Shown: piece by piece, positions 47,102 through 60,010 of the stretch
How the letters are laid out: each line of letters opens with the position of its first letter
How positions within the stretch are numbered: the stretch's first letter is position 1
Assembly (NCBI GenBank): GCA_002105175.1
Contig: MCGE01000012.1
Coordinates: 868,001 to 932,000 of the forward strand
Length of the DNA: 64,000 bases
From: Absidia repens
Taxonomy: Eukaryota; Mucoromycota; Mucoromycetes; Mucorales; Cunninghamellaceae
Direction: 5' to 3'
Position numbers and translations under genes: made by a program
Notes under the pieces: generated by a model
What the model saw: only the letters and a program-made list of their open reading frames with translations
The model's database searches: none
Told to the model about the DNA's origin: nothing

Positions 47102-48944
47102 ATGGAGGAAAACAGCAGCAGTCAGTCCACAAACCCTAGTGGCTTAACGACGTCTCAAAAGGCCATGGTGAAGGCATGGTGGAAAAAGGTGGTAGCAAAC
47201 ACAAAACAAGATTCAAAATTGTCAACAGCAGCAGGTAACGAAAAACAATATATAAATACATAATAAAAGTGAAAAGCTGAAAGTAACTTTTGCGTGGTTT
47301 ATCATATCATAGATAAAAGTGTCTTTGGATTGCCCTTATTACAGTCAATACAATATGCTTACTCCACTATCACTTATCATGACACCGTTACCAACACCCC
47401 ATGTATGGCTATTATTCCTACTATCATTGCAAAATGTGGCTCCTATTTGAAAGAAGAAGGTAAGAAGAAACTGCAACGTTATGTTATGTTGACAAATGGA
47501 CTCACTGGACTGATCCCCCCCCTCTTACATCTAGGTTTAGAAATCGAAGGCATTTTTCGACTTTCGGGTAGCTCGAAACGGATTGGTCAGCTCCAAGCAC
47601 TTTTTGATACACCAGATACACAGTATGGGGTTTATTTAGTTTGGGATGATTACAATGTCCATGATGTGGCGAATGTGATGAGACGATTTTTAAATCATTT
47701 ACCTGAACCAGTGATTCCATTGAACCATTATCAACTCTTCAGGTCCACTTTGGGTAAAGTCACTTTTCTGTAAAAGATAAATTTATTGTGGGGATAGCCA
47801 ATTGACTAACTGACTGACTGACTGGGACTATTTTTATATGTATTATTATAGAAACTGATTTCGATTCGACCGATGCAAAAATTCAAGCCTTTCAAAACCT
47901 TATTGATCAAATACCATTGGTGAATCAATTCCTCTTGCTTTATTTGTTAGATTTGCTCAGCCTTTTCTCAATGACCAAACATCTCACTCGCATGGACATT
48001 TCTTCATTGGCCTCGGTGTTTGCTCCTGTAAGTACTAGAGGAAGCTTATTTTGTTGAACTGCGCATATTGATCATGGTTTTCTATTTTTATTAGGGTATT
48101 TTATCACATCCCGACGATGCATTAAATCCGCTGGGTTACAAAGAATCTCAACTAGTAGTGGAATACCTCATTGAACATCAAGACAAGTTTTCTATGCCAC
48201 GTTCAAGAATCCCATATGTCAAATCAGGTACCGTCATGATTTCAACATTTCCAAACGTTTTACTTACTTTGATCGATACTTCTGTGCTTATTAGATTGTA
48301 TAGTTCGGCCTCCACTCCAAGCCCCTCCCATGCAACACTCTTTATCTTTACCAGCCGATATGCCTTTTACGGACAGCGATATTCATCCTTTATACTCTGG
48401 AACACATCCGTCATCATTGTCACGACCTGCTTTTCTCGATACAAAGTCAATGACCTCCCTGCCATTACCCACTGCATCTTCCTCTTCTCCCTCATCCTCA
48501 TCTTCACCTTCATTCTACGCCAACCCCACATCATCAAAATCAATGGTTCAAGTAAGTCAACTCCCACATCCATTCTCGGCTGCACCAGTCACATCATCAT
48601 CATCATCATCATTATCAAAAGGGATTCGAAGGAACAAAACATTACCCAGTAAAAATTCGAAATCAACGTCATCGTCTGAAACAATACCACCACCGCCGCC
48701 ACCATTATCATCATCGACATTTTATTTAGCAAACAGCAACAACAGTACTAGTAGTAGCAGTAGTGCTACCTTCAGTAAGCCAGCGTGGTTAGATCGATCG
48801 AATAGTACATCAGGCATCATTCGGCGGGAGCGGCAACACTCGATGCCCATGGCGAATCAAAAAACACCAGTACGACGATGGAAATCTATTCGAACGGTAC
48901 CACCAACGACTTTGGATCATGATGCTCCGATCTCCACTCAATAG
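47102..48944 (+). CDS. RhoGAP-domain protein
   Basis: Six exons, 47102-47234, 47313-47459, 47535-47753, 47852-48027, 48095-48227 and 48295-48944, join in phase for 485 residues. The RhoGAP domain starts near residue 46 (SVFGLPLLQSIQYAY) and has the arginine-finger motif GIFRLSGSSKRIGQLQALFD, then DVANVMRRFLNHLPEPVIPL and LLLYLLDLLSLFSMTKHLTRM, ending with LASVFAPGILSHP. It should stimulate GTP hydrolysis on Rho/Cdc42-type GTPases in polarity and cell-wall control. The C-terminal 210 residues are disordered and Ser/Pro-rich with basic patches (GIRRNKTLPSKNSK, RRWKSIRTVPP), fitting regulation by phosphorylation. A GTAAGT inside the last exon (48551) might allow alternative splicing. Confidence 0.9.
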
Positions 48945-49440
48945 ACTACTTCGTCTCTTTTTTTTTTCCTCTTTCCCCTTACCATACATACACACACACA
49001 CACATAGTATTTATCCTCCATCCGTCCCTCTTATTGTATAGTTTCTTTTTTTTTATCACATTATTATTATTAGTATTCTTATTATTAGTATTCTTATTTA
49101 TCGTCATCTTTTTATGTATTTTTTTTTATACCTTACCTTATACAAACCACAATAAACTATATTTTTTGTTTATCATGATGACTAAAGCCCATTGGGTTGA
49201 TTGAAATGCGGGAAATGGACTGCGTTAGTGTTACCTCATATTTATGTAGTAGATTAAAATCATGCTGGATTAGGATATTGGATAGTGGGTGGATGTTATT
49301 ATCATTATGCATTACTTTCTATAATTGTGTTTGATCTGGTCTAATCTGGGGAAGAAGGGGAAAAAAAGGGGGGAACAGGCGTTTGTCTCATCATTTTTTT
49401 TTTTTATTAGCATCTCTTTTTTTTTTTTATGGAAAACAAT
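48945..49440. other. 3' flank of the RhoGAP gene
   Basis: Pyrimidine- then AT-rich, with a CACACA run (48990-49003), TATTATTAG repeats (49062-49095) and T runs. No gene supported. Confidence 0.35.
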
Positions 49441-49798
49441 AGAATACGAGGAATTCTTGTCAAAATCTGCTGAGCCTGATTGGAGGACATATTCTGTACG
49501 TACCGCTACTGCATATACACGACAAAAAATGATATTTCATCGTTTTTATGAGCAAACCTCATACTTATCTAACCTTTGTTGTTTTGTTGTTAATGTTGTT
49601 TTTTATTTTGGTTTTTTTTTTTTTTTTTTTTTTTTTTTTGCACGCGCGTACTACAGTGAGGATATACCCATTCAACGAGGAAGATAAAATTTATGAGAGA
49701 CTAATGGCAAGGGATACTTTATTCAGTTGTGGATATAAACTATTACAACTAAACTACCAAGTAAAAACGGCAAGCGATGTATTCTACAGGGACTGATA
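49441..49798 (+). pseudogene. Exon-like fragment joined to a partial dispersed repeat
   Basis: After an AG at 49441-49442 a frame reads YEEFLSKSAEPDWRTYS and ends on a consensus donor GTACGT (49497). A T-rich intron-like tract ends in TACTACAG (49653-49660), after which a frame reads VRIYPFNEEDKIYERLMARD and continues to TGA at 49796. The second part overlaps TATGAGAGACTAATGG and ATTCAG.TGTGGATATAAACTAT, words of the dispersed repeat (compare 3690-3760). It may be a gene remnant broken by repeat insertion. Confidence 0.25.
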
Positions 49799-50037
49799 AA
49801 TTCTTCTACAGTAAAGGGGAGGAGGTGAGCTAAACTAGGATAAGTTTTTCCATAATCACGGCGGCAAAGGTATCATGACAAGAGAACAACCATGCTGTCA
49901 AAATTGAATGATGGTGGTTACTGTTTTGAGAAGAGATCCGCCATGCTGAGATTGTTGTAAAAAAAAATAAAAAAATAAAAAAAAGTGGGGTGATATAAAA
50001 AAAACAAAAAAAAAAAACCTCAGAACGACCCCAAAAC

Positions 50038-50445
50038 TATTTCAAAACCCGCCCACGTGGATTTTTTATTTACATGCTCCCAATTTTTTGGGGCCCTTCC
50101 TCTTTCTTTTCCTTTTCTTTTTTATTCCTTCTTTTTCTTCACCAATGGAACTTCTTTGGGGTTATGATGGACTTAGATTAGTGTCAGGTCTAGTTTAGAA
50201 GGGTTTTCAGAATAGAGATTACGAGATGCATGGGGAACCCCTTTCATTTGGGATACAGGATTTAGGATCACCATTAGTTGTTTTTTTTGATTAGCTTAGT
50301 TTAGCGTTAGTTTCTCCATAGTTTGTATCTACATCTAAATAAAATATGTTTCTTTTACTCATCTCAATAAAAAATATCCTATTAGTCTCTCCCATGTCGT
50401 GCAAATAGATTCCTTTTCTAATATCATTTTCCCCATCCCCGTGTT
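50038..50445 (-). repeat. Dispersed repeat family, long copy C (reverse)
   Basis: Reverse-oriented copy. The end box reads ACCCGCCCACGTGGA (50047-50061); then come CTTCACCAATGGAACTTC, GGACTTAGATTAGTGTCAGG with TCTAGTTTAGAAGGGTTTTC, ATGCATGGGGAACCCCTTTC (50226-50245), and TACATCTAAATAAAATATGT. The latter corresponds to ACATATTTTATTCAGATGT of copy A. Order and spacing match the + strand copies. Confidence 0.75.
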
Positions 50446-51857
50446 GATTGGTGTTGACAGATGCTCACCTATAGATATATGTATATATATATATATATCG
50501 CATGTCTTGTGCAGTATAGTATTGTCCCTTTAGATTAGTGTTGACTACCCTTTACACCTCCCATTAGTGTTTCTCATCATTATTTTTCTTTTATATAAAA
50601 AAAGAATCCCGTCTTTACTTTTAGCATCCACCAGTACGCGTCAATTCAAAATGTATTTTAATAAACATCCTCTGACCCATTGTAAAATGAACAATGTTGC
50701 TTGTGTAGCTGTATTTATAAGTGTCTTGATAAATATTTGCTCGCCGATTTACCCTCGTATGATTCCTTTGTTTCATCTACCCTATTCTAAGAACTGCTTG
50801 ACAGTCTTTGAACCACTTCAATATCAAAGATAGTCATATTCCTTCTCGACCAGTCATATAAAATAAATCTAGGTCGTATATACAGTACTATGCGCGTACT
50901 GGTCGCTATAAAACATTCTGCACTAACTTTCTAGCTTTTGTATAACATGGCACACACACACACATACACCCTTGAGGCCTATTGACTGGCTGAATCATTC
51001 TAAGTTACTTAAAATGATATGCGGTACCCTATTCATCGCATAACAAAAAGACCATACACGCATACATATAATAAAATTAACCCCCCCCCATTGATATCAT
51101 GTTCAGTATGTAGGTTTTTATTGAATCAAAACACAATAACAACAACAACTAAAAAAAAAAAAAAAAAAAGGGGGAGAGAGAGAAAGAGAAAGAGAGGGGA
51201 GTGGGATGACTAGTATACACTGCACATAAACTGACTATTCTATATAACAACCGTAAAACTACCAAAAGCTACATCATGATTTCCCAGTACCAAAAACATG
51301 TACTAGCAGAAAACGGAAGGACGAGCCGTAAATACAGCGATGGATAGTACCAGATAGATTTCACGGCAGTGTAAAAAGCAAGCTACTATTAAAACTGAGT
51401 AGGGAGGATCCAGACACGAGGAAAAAAAACCATTGATTGGTTAGCATCAGAGATAGACACCATCGGCGGACACACCCATACCGTTTTCGACTCTTTTTTT
51501 TTTTGGCGAGGACTACCTTACACCAATCCATTGTGAGTCATCCAGTTCATTAGGACAGTAACAAGTCGCTTGTGGTGTTGGTTCCAGTGACGCTGGGGAG
51601 GGTCAACATCAGCTAATACGTCTATGGTCAGATAAAAAGAAACTGGTTGTCTAGAAATACATCAAGGGCAAAGACCTATAAACAATTTTTTATTTCTAGA
51701 GCATTAAAAATAATAAGTGCGTAATAGATAAAATATGTATACTTGTTAAAAAAAAACTATGTACTGTACACTAAGGTGAGGCGGGAAGGGTGAGGGAACA
51801 ATAGTGATAATAACAATATAAAGAAAAAAATCAGCGCAGATATAAAAACAAAGTATC
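50446..51857. other. Gene-free AT-rich stretch, 3' flank of XRN1
   Basis: Holds a TATATA run (50480-50500), CACACA (50951-50962), a C run (51080-51089) and poly-A/G-rich runs (51149-51200). Open frames here are short and without known features. The last few hundred bases should be XRN1 3' UTR. Confidence 0.3.
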
Positions 51858-54800
51858 CTAATCCCTAAATCCAGAGGTACCGTTTGGTTTTTTCATGATG
51901 CGTCGAGGTTGTTGCTGTTGCTGTTGTTGTTGTTGTTGGCCACCGCCACCATTGTTACGGTGTTGCTTTTGTTGCTGGCCATCAGGGTTGTTTCCACGAG
52001 GTTGTTTTTGGTAGTGATGTTGTTGCTTATGTACGTTTTCTTTGTTGTTGCTGCTTTGTTGATGGCCTTGACTATTTTCGAACATAAGTTGGGGCACAGT
52101 AATGTTAAGCACAGCATAGAAAGGAAGAATCATGCCACGATATTCAGAGCATCTACATTTAAAAAAAAAAAAAAAAAAAAAAGTGATGAAGTCAATACAC
52201 ATCATCAAGGATATATACACTCATATATAGATATAAATCGTTTTGACAATACCTTCCAGCAAGATCTTGGCCACCCATAAATGGAGTATCAAACACAATT
52301 TCAACTGCTTTCTCTTGCACACCAACAACAGTACCCTTGCTATCGATCGGCACAGAACCACTTTCCAAGATGTAAGTCACACGATCACCAAGTTGGAACA
52401 ATTGGGCATGGAGCTTGGATTCCGCATCTTCAGGCCGTAACAAAACAGTACGAGGAGTATTCTTAATAAGTACACGTTTGAAGTCCAGATTTTCATAATA
52501 GTCATGGTATTGTGCTGCGACAGCTTCCATTGCCTTGATGACGGGCTAAGAATCAAAGTAAGACAGGACAATGTGAGTCAATGATAAGTAAAATAAGTAT
52601 ATATATTTATATGTGTATGTATATGTATACACACTTACCTCTTCAAATTCCTCAGCTGTTAAGGATGCTTTTGGTAGATCATCAACACCTCTTTCCTTCA
52701 ACCATTGTTTCATGCGTTTGATTTCTGCAGATCCATTTTCTACCCACGCCAAATCAGAAGCATTGATCATTTCGCCATTGAATCCTGCTGTATATATCAA
52801 AAAAGAGGAAAAGGGTTAGGGTCATCAATTCTTTTTTGTAACAAATCCCCCCACCATATTGAATCTCTTTTTCTTACCATTTTTACCACCCTGGACAAGT
52901 TTGACAAACATAGGGAAGGTACTGACGTACGCCTCGATTAAATCAGCGGCCTTGGCAGAATATTCCCAATGACCAGCACCCGTTTTCCGAGTATAACCAA
53001 TGACCTTTTGTTGCCGGCCTTCAAACTTGAGATTGAGACCTACATTGACCCGTTGACCGTTGCGATCCATGATTTGTAAAGAGGACGAAATCTTTGACAG
53101 AGTAAGAGCATTGCATTGGACACGTTCGGCTAACATGAACGACGACATGTATTGAGAGATTTCATCCTGGTGAGCATGTGCCTCGACACCAAAGGTAGGT
53201 TCAGCAATTTCACGAGAAGCGGGAATCACGAGTTGAATATCCACGTTGTTTTGAGAGTGACCAGTGATTGTTCCCATAGTACCATAACGACCACCGCCGA
53301 GAAGGAAAATCTTGCTGTTGATAGGATAACCTACAGTAACGGGGGGAGCCTTGCGTTCAATGTACCGAGGGTCTTCGTGTGCCACCTTCATCACAGCCGC
53401 TTGCACTGGGATTAATTCTTCTTGGGCTGGACTGACATACTCTTTGATCAATGCACCTTCATCTGTTCGTTTCATGCCACGAAGAACGCACACATGGAGA
53501 GCGGTGGTGGTGGGTCCAATTTCCAAACCAAATCGCTTGCTTGCCAGGTATTCCGCACGTCCAGATCGTTTAGACCAATCCTTCTGTCCCTCTGCATCCA
53601 AAGGTAATTCACGTACAATCCGCTTCTTGCCAGCAATTTTAAGTGTGTATTTGGTGGTTTCATTCGACACTGCAATCACCACAGCTTCTTGAAGATAAGG
53701 GTAGTCTATAATAAACAAAGTCAATCGCAGGTTAGTTTGTATGTATGCGCGTATATGTCAGATAAAAGGTTACTTACTAACAAACACCCGTTTGTACAAA
53801 AGCAGCTTTGCAATTTCCTCGGTTGTCATATTGGAGAATCGATTGTGAAGATTGACCACGACTGTTTCGTTCCTAAAAAAAAAAAAAATCAAAGTTAGTA
53901 AAGCACATTGATCACACATCACTTCTTTTTTTTATTTCTTTTGAGAATACACATACTTGCTGTCTTGTTGGAATACCTTAACATTATGGAAACTGAGTAC
54001 ACTTGAATGAGGAATAGTCGCCAAAGTAGGGAAGCCAGACAAAGAATCTTTTCCAGACTTGGCACCTTCCAATAATGACTTCCGCAACGCAATGTTACCA
54101 CCGATTGTTGGCAAATGATAAACCACTTCACGTGCACTGCAATGAAGAATGTCTGGGAAAACCTGAGGCAAAGGGCTTTTGTAGATATTCTTGGAATCAA
54201 GGTCATCAACACCGTCAACCACAGGAGGAGCTTCATGGACAAATTTGAAGCTTTCACCAAACCGGGCCATATCACGTTCCACCTTGGTAAGTTGTCCTTC
54301 CTTTCGTTGCATTGCTTCCAAAAGTCGGTTTTCATCGATAAATGGAATTTTGATCACAGCTTCCCAATCTTGTTTCTTGCCGTTCATATCCAGGTCAAAG
54401 TCACGAGGGTAAAAGTCAATAATAGGGGACGAAGGATCAGTCATCAATTCCTATTAAAGAGGGAGACAGCAAGGAAGATTGAGTACATCTGATTAAATAA
54501 CTGCACATTAAGAAATGTTTCTTACCTGATAAGCCCAAGGAAGTAGTTTCTTGCTCAATGCTGGCAAAACACCCATCAATTGTTCATAAGGCTTGAAGGG
54601 TTGACCTAGATCAAACTTGGTGTCTTGATATTTGGTGACGTTGACTAGATCAGATATTTTGGGAGCATAATGATAAGGGTAGAACCATCCCCACGACACG
54701 ACACCATCATAATAGTAATGAAGCACCCATTGGATTCCAGTAATGTAAGCACCAATCAAACCATCCATTTGTTCTTCATTATCGATATCGATCTCCATTT

Positions 54801-56874
54801 TGTCCTATAATGAGATAAATAAACAACAAATCATTTGTTAGAACATATTTATATATTGTGTCATATATGTGCATTTACCTTGTAGTACATCGCTCTCCAT
54901 TCTTTGAAGCGCTGGTCAGCCTTGTCCTTTTCTTCCTTTTCAATTTCTTCGTTGGATAGTTCAGCCACTACAGATGCATTGTCGTACTTGTTGAGAACAC
55001 GATCACGAGCGGCAAGAGCTTCTTCGTCAGTTTCATCTTCATCAGTGTCGTCTTGATCATCGTCACTTTCGATTTCCACATAGATATGCTTGGTGTCGTC
55101 TTCATTGGAATATTCAATGGCCGATTCCAGTCCAAGATCGTCCGCCACCTTTTCAACAAATTTGCGGTCCACAGGTTTAAGATCAGAGGGGAAATGAAGT
55201 GCTTCAGCTTTGCCACGCTTATGCGCTAATACGAATTCCTTAATTTTATCAAAAATATCACGTTGAATAGGGGTCAAAACTGAAAACATAAATGTGTTAG
55301 AATCATATAAATACCCACTAACACTTGCCACCCATTACTTACCTAATTCCTTCTTTTTCTTGTTTTTCTTTTCCAATCGATGCATTTCTTCAAAATCAGC
55401 TTGCTGTTTGCCACCAAGATACAAAGAATCTACCATTTCGGCTTCAAAAGCATCCTTTTCCACAGTCTGCGCAAGTTCATTCAAAATAAGTTGCATATTT
55501 GCCATGTTCACGTTGCCACCATTTTGTATGTAGTCGCTGCAGGTAGGTAGTACTTTCTTGTAGATGTTGAACATGAGGCCAAGAGCACCTTCATTGATGT
55601 GGAGATTGGGAAGATTAGGCAAAAAGTCATTACCAACAAAGAGTGCCAGCAAAATAAAATCATCCAAAATACGTTCCAAGTTGTATTCAAAGGTCAACGT
55701 TCCCGTCAGGGATTTGAATTCCATGTCAAGGTACTCTCGTAAAAGTGATAGATGCATGAGGTAAAAGTTTTGAGACTCCAAACTATATCAATATCATTGT
55801 TCAATGAATGTTATATATGAGTCACGGTGTGTCTAGACATCATTATAGATACCACTTTTTTTTTTATCTTTCCCTCTTTTTGCTTACCTGACAGCTTTGC
55901 CACGAGATTTCTTTCCGCCAAATGTCACTTCTTCGCGTAACAAAGCAAAATGAGGATCATGACTTAATAAACCCAGCATCACCAAATCAGCGTCCAAACC
56001 ATACAAACAATGCCGTGTGTTGGGGTTGTAGCCAGGTTGAGCTTTTGACAAACGGATAAATTCCATGATCTTGTGTTCACCTTCACCAGGGACTTCAGGA
56101 CCAGATAGAATAATTTCCACATCACGCCAGAGAGCATCTTCTGACACCTTTTTTGAGATGAAGTAACGTAATTGCAGAGTCAGTTTCTTCATAAAAGCAG
56201 TACCTAAAGAGAACACAGTGGTTAACTACCGCATAATTTCTGTATATATCTATATTCTCGTCTTACCAGGAGTAATACAATTGCTATCAAAGGGGTCTTC
56301 TTCAGGTAATTCTTCGCCTTTGAGAAGAGCACGCTTTCTAGTATCTTCTGCATCCTTGGCTGTCCTAAACCGTCGAGATCGCTGTTGATTCATCTTCGCG
56401 CGAGGAGCCACACCATCAATAGCCAAAAAGAAGGTTTTTTTAGGCTTAATCTTTGCAAACAAATGATCCACGTAATTAAAGATGCCAATCCAGATTTGTT
56501 CTTCGGTAATACGGAAGTGAGCGCTTTCATTGTTGTTGTGCGAGCAATTGTGGATAATCCCATTCATATCCAGATACAAGTTGTCTACAGTGAAGAAGAA
56601 GAAAGAAAAAAAAAACGAGATGAATTCCACGCTTCTGATAGTATGATATATGCGTTTCTATTTACCAAATTCAGGGATGCGGTTTTCTGTAATCAGTTGA
56701 GAACACATGGATAGCGTTCACTATAGTCGATATAAAAGACCAGGGATGATAGGTAGTTACAAAAATACACATATAAAAAAGGAATTGTGAGTGCGAAGGT
56801 TCGATCAGCAAAAACACAATACCATCTATTCAATTTGTTTACCTCATCCAGCGGAAGAACTTTGGAATCCCCAT
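51858..56874 (-). CDS. XRN1: 5'-3' exoribonuclease XRN1, with an apparent frameshift in exon 2
   Basis: About thirteen exons on the minus strand encode roughly 1,330 residues. Exon 1 (56874-56843) gives MGIPKFFRWM. Exon 2 (56720-56666) reads SERYPCV and then stops, while the +1-shifted frame continues SQLITENRIPEFG, so one base seems to be missing. From exon 3 (56584-56267) on the frame is open: DNLYLDMNGIIHNCSH, AIDGVAPRAKMNQQRSRRFR, then PGEGEHKIMEFIR and LYGLDADLVMLGLLS, all XRN catalytic motifs. FFLLALFVGNDFLP-type and HINEGAL motifs follow, then the D1-D4 and SH3-like domains and a Gln/Asn-rich tail with poly-Gln (51910-51945). XRN1 degrades decapped mRNA in the cytoplasm. Either the gene is damaged, the start is unusual, or the read has a one-base error. 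Confidence 0.88.
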
Positions 56875-58105
56875 GTTTAATAAAGTAATTAACTAAAAAA
56901 AAAAGGGAGAAAAATGAAGTAAAAAAAAAAAGAAACAACAGAAAGGAAAATGGAAAAAAAAAATATCAAGCGATCCCAGCTTCTCCACGACCACGACGCA
57001 GTGAATATGAAACTCCGCATCGAATGGGGCACTACGCCATCACCGCATACATACTGACACATTTGGAAAAACGCAAGTAAATAAACACAACTATTTTGTC
57101 AAGAACGTATGATAAAAAAAAAGAGAGAGACATCAAATATGATACATATACAAAATGCTGTAAAACATTGAATAAAGTAAAAGGAAAGAAAGAGGCCATA
57201 TGATAAAAACGCATGATTTTTTTTAATTAGGGGGATATATGATAACGCTAGAAGATATGATATATGAGGATGATCAAAAGATACTAATTTTTTAAATGAA
57301 GGAGCGGAGAAGGATACTATAAGACAAAACCAACATAAGCGCAACTGAGTCAAGGGGTAGCCTCTCTGCAAAGCGTGCAGGTGACACGATGGAGTACACT
57401 TGATGACCAGAGGTTATTGACACATTGACGTTGACATCCAAAGTCCGCTATACTTTGTGGTCAAGGTTTCGTTGTCCAGAAAATTATAACAAAAGGCAAA
57501 AGAAAACTAACCTATCCAGTTCTATCAATGATGAAGCGCTTCGTGGAAGTCTTCTATCCCATGTCAGTAAGGGAAGGAGTCGGTCGCATAGTTGTTGGCA
57601 CATTGTCGGTTGTACCGACTATTTCCCCGCCTTTCATATGTTGGGCCATACCGAGAAGTCCATATCCACACCAGACGACCACGTTTGAATTCAAAAAACG
57701 TTTGTACCAAAGGAGGTTACTTCCATTAACCGTGCCCAAAAAAAAGGTTGGCGATAATAGATTCAAGGTAGAGGCTACTTTGTGTCAAGGCGAAAACGTG
57801 TATTGAATCGATGCAATTTGAAACCTGCGTGCTCCCCAATCAGCATTTCTGATCATTTTTTCTGTTGGAGGGTAAGTGACCACACATTATCTATCATAAG
57901 TATAAACACACATAAGCACATAATTCATATTGCGCATTTTGACAGTAATAATACATTAATACAGTTTTTTTATTTTGATATATACAATTAAAAATAATAA
58001 TAATATAAGGGGTAAGGTTGAATGAGAAACTAAGTTAAAAAAAGGTATGGTATACTAAGAGGATGTGTGGATGAGGAGATAGATAATAAAGGGCAAAATT
58101 TTAAA
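56875..58105. other. Upstream region of XRN1 and 3' flank of KICS2 with unresolved frames
   Basis: A-rich promoter-like runs lie upstream of XRN1 (56885-56960). Between about 57425 and 57806 composition is balanced and two + strand frames stay open (one reads HVSKGRSRSHSCWHIVGCTD, another FKKRLYQRRLLPLTVPKKKV). Neither has a clear start, splice structure or family match, so no gene is called. The rest is AT-rich. Confidence 0.25.
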
Positions 58106-60010
58106 CTAATCCATTCGAAGCAATTCGGAGATAACAGAAGATCCCCGAAGAAGAGTGACAATATTTGACATAAAGTTGATGGTTGTGGGTTCCTTTTGAA
58201 GGTGTTTGTCTTGAAATACAATCACAAAAATAGCATGTTCGTCTACCCGCATCAAGTAATAGGTACTTCCAAGCATGTTATCAAAAAAGTAGGTTGGCCC
58301 CATTTTCGGATCATTGAGTTTGGCTTGACTAACCTGTATAATGGAGATAATGTTTGGCAGATGATCTACAGGAGGTTGCTGCGAAAGAGGAAGTTTTTAA
58401 TATTTCGATATAAAATGATCTTCTCCAGGTTTTCTTTTTTCACTTACTGGTGGTTGACAGAAAATAAATGGAAACGAATGGATTCCCTGTGGTGGTTCGT
58501 AAGGTGTTCCAGAGCAAACAAATCCTTCGGGAAAAAAGGGTTTTTCCGATTTGACTTCATAGACCAGTCCAATGCTGTGAGCCCCATATCGTTTTCGAAA
58601 AGTCGAAATCCTAGAATGCCATAAAAAAAGAAAAAAAAAAGAAACAAACGTTTAGATATCAATATTGAATCAGTAGAGGAGGGGAGGGAACAGATGTACA
58701 ACTTACATTTCATAATAATCAGTTTCAATATATTTCCACAATGACCGTTCTGGTTCGTCCTCAACTAGCATCCTTTCCTTGGCGAGTAGAATGGTGTGGA
58801 AGTATAATGTCATTTTTGCTGTCAAATTTGATAGGTATTTGCAATGCCAGCGGATAGTTGGTGGCCAAATATCACCCCGTTTTTGGTTTTTACTCTATCA
58901 AAAAAAAAAAGGGAAAAAAATCAGTACATGTCTCTCACTATATATGCGTATTTTTGACTCACATCAGATCCACTAATAGAATTTGCAAATAACCCAAAAG
59001 GCCATGAGTACGATTCCTTGACTTCTTCCTGTCGTACAGATGATTTCTATGATGAATCCAAACAAACAAAACATCTTCAATTTTTGATCCATACCGACAT
59101 AAAACCATAGTAAGACTTACCTCTGGGTAATCTTGTGCTTGACACCTGGATTTCCAATCCATCAAATCTTGCTTGTACTGAAACAAATTGATACAGGCAT
59201 CTTGAAAAGCGTAATCGGTAATGGCTACTCGAGACTCAAGAAGATGCATCAACACCAAAATTTCCTTCTCGACACCCACACCCAAGAAACCCAACCGCTG
59301 TGATAACCCAGTATTTTCCATCGTATGAACCATGTGTTGAAGATCATCCAATAAATCACCAGACGGGGTTTTTGGTGACTGTGATGCAATACGTTGATAC
59401 CTACAATATTATATGTAAATAATATCTGTTTAGTAAGAATGAAAAGAAAGAGTGAAAGCAGTTGTTTACTTTACTTACACACTGATCAAGTTTTGACGTA
59501 TTGTGCAAAGGTCAGACAGTCCAGTCAAGATACTTAGCATGGATGCCCGTTCAAAGTAGTTTGTCATTGCCGTGTTGTTTTCTAGTAAGTGTAGTTCCTT
59601 GACTGCATCATCAGCAAGATATGTATACATTGAATTCAGGAGCTACATGGAAATAAAATGGTGATGGCATAGTGAGTTTTCTATACTTCAAAAAAAAAAA
59701 AAGAGCCCAGCATCTAAGTCGACATACACTATCGTTTGTAAACTTACACTATCTTTCCGCATAAACCATTTGGGCTTCATAAAGGACAACTGAGTGTATA
59801 GATTTTCGCAGTTGATGAGTTTGATCATGACGTTGCCGAAAGGTTGGTATATCTAACATAAATGAAAGAGACGTGTGAGTGGCGGTCGGTCAGTATGTTA
59901 TACAAGGGATAAAAACTTACACGTAAAAGTTTCGTCGCTAGTTTATTGGCAGCGGAATAATCGAATGCACCGATAGCTTGTAGAGTTGAAGTGCAAACGT
60001 CGTCATTCAT
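58106..60010 (-). CDS. KICS2: KICSTOR subunit 2 ortholog (KICS2/C12orf66, DUF2003 family)
   Basis: Eight exons, 60010-59921, 59852-59748, 59642-59479, 59400-59121, 59046-58963, 58894-58707, 58610-58448 and 58378-58106, join in phase for 448 residues, almost equal to human C12orf66 (about 445). Matching segments lie in the same order: AIGAFDYSAANKLA near the start; FMRKDS then SMYTYLADDAVKEL; LGVGVEKEILVLMHLLESRV; PPTIRWHCKYLSNLTAKMTL then YFHTILL; YYEMISTFRKRYGAHSIGLV; HLPNIISIIQ; FFDNMLGSTYYLMRVDEHAI then FVIVFQDK; INFMSNIVTLLRGSSVISEL. In animals KICS2 is part of KICSTOR, which tethers GATOR1 to lysosomes so that amino acid or glucose loss shuts off TORC1. Model yeasts lack it. Function in this fungus is inferred. 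Confidence 0.8.

Noticed and set aside
57425..57806. Two overlapping + strand frames (87 and 92 codons) as a gene
   Set aside because: Neither has splice structure or recognisable motifs, and they overlap in different frames; left as unresolved.
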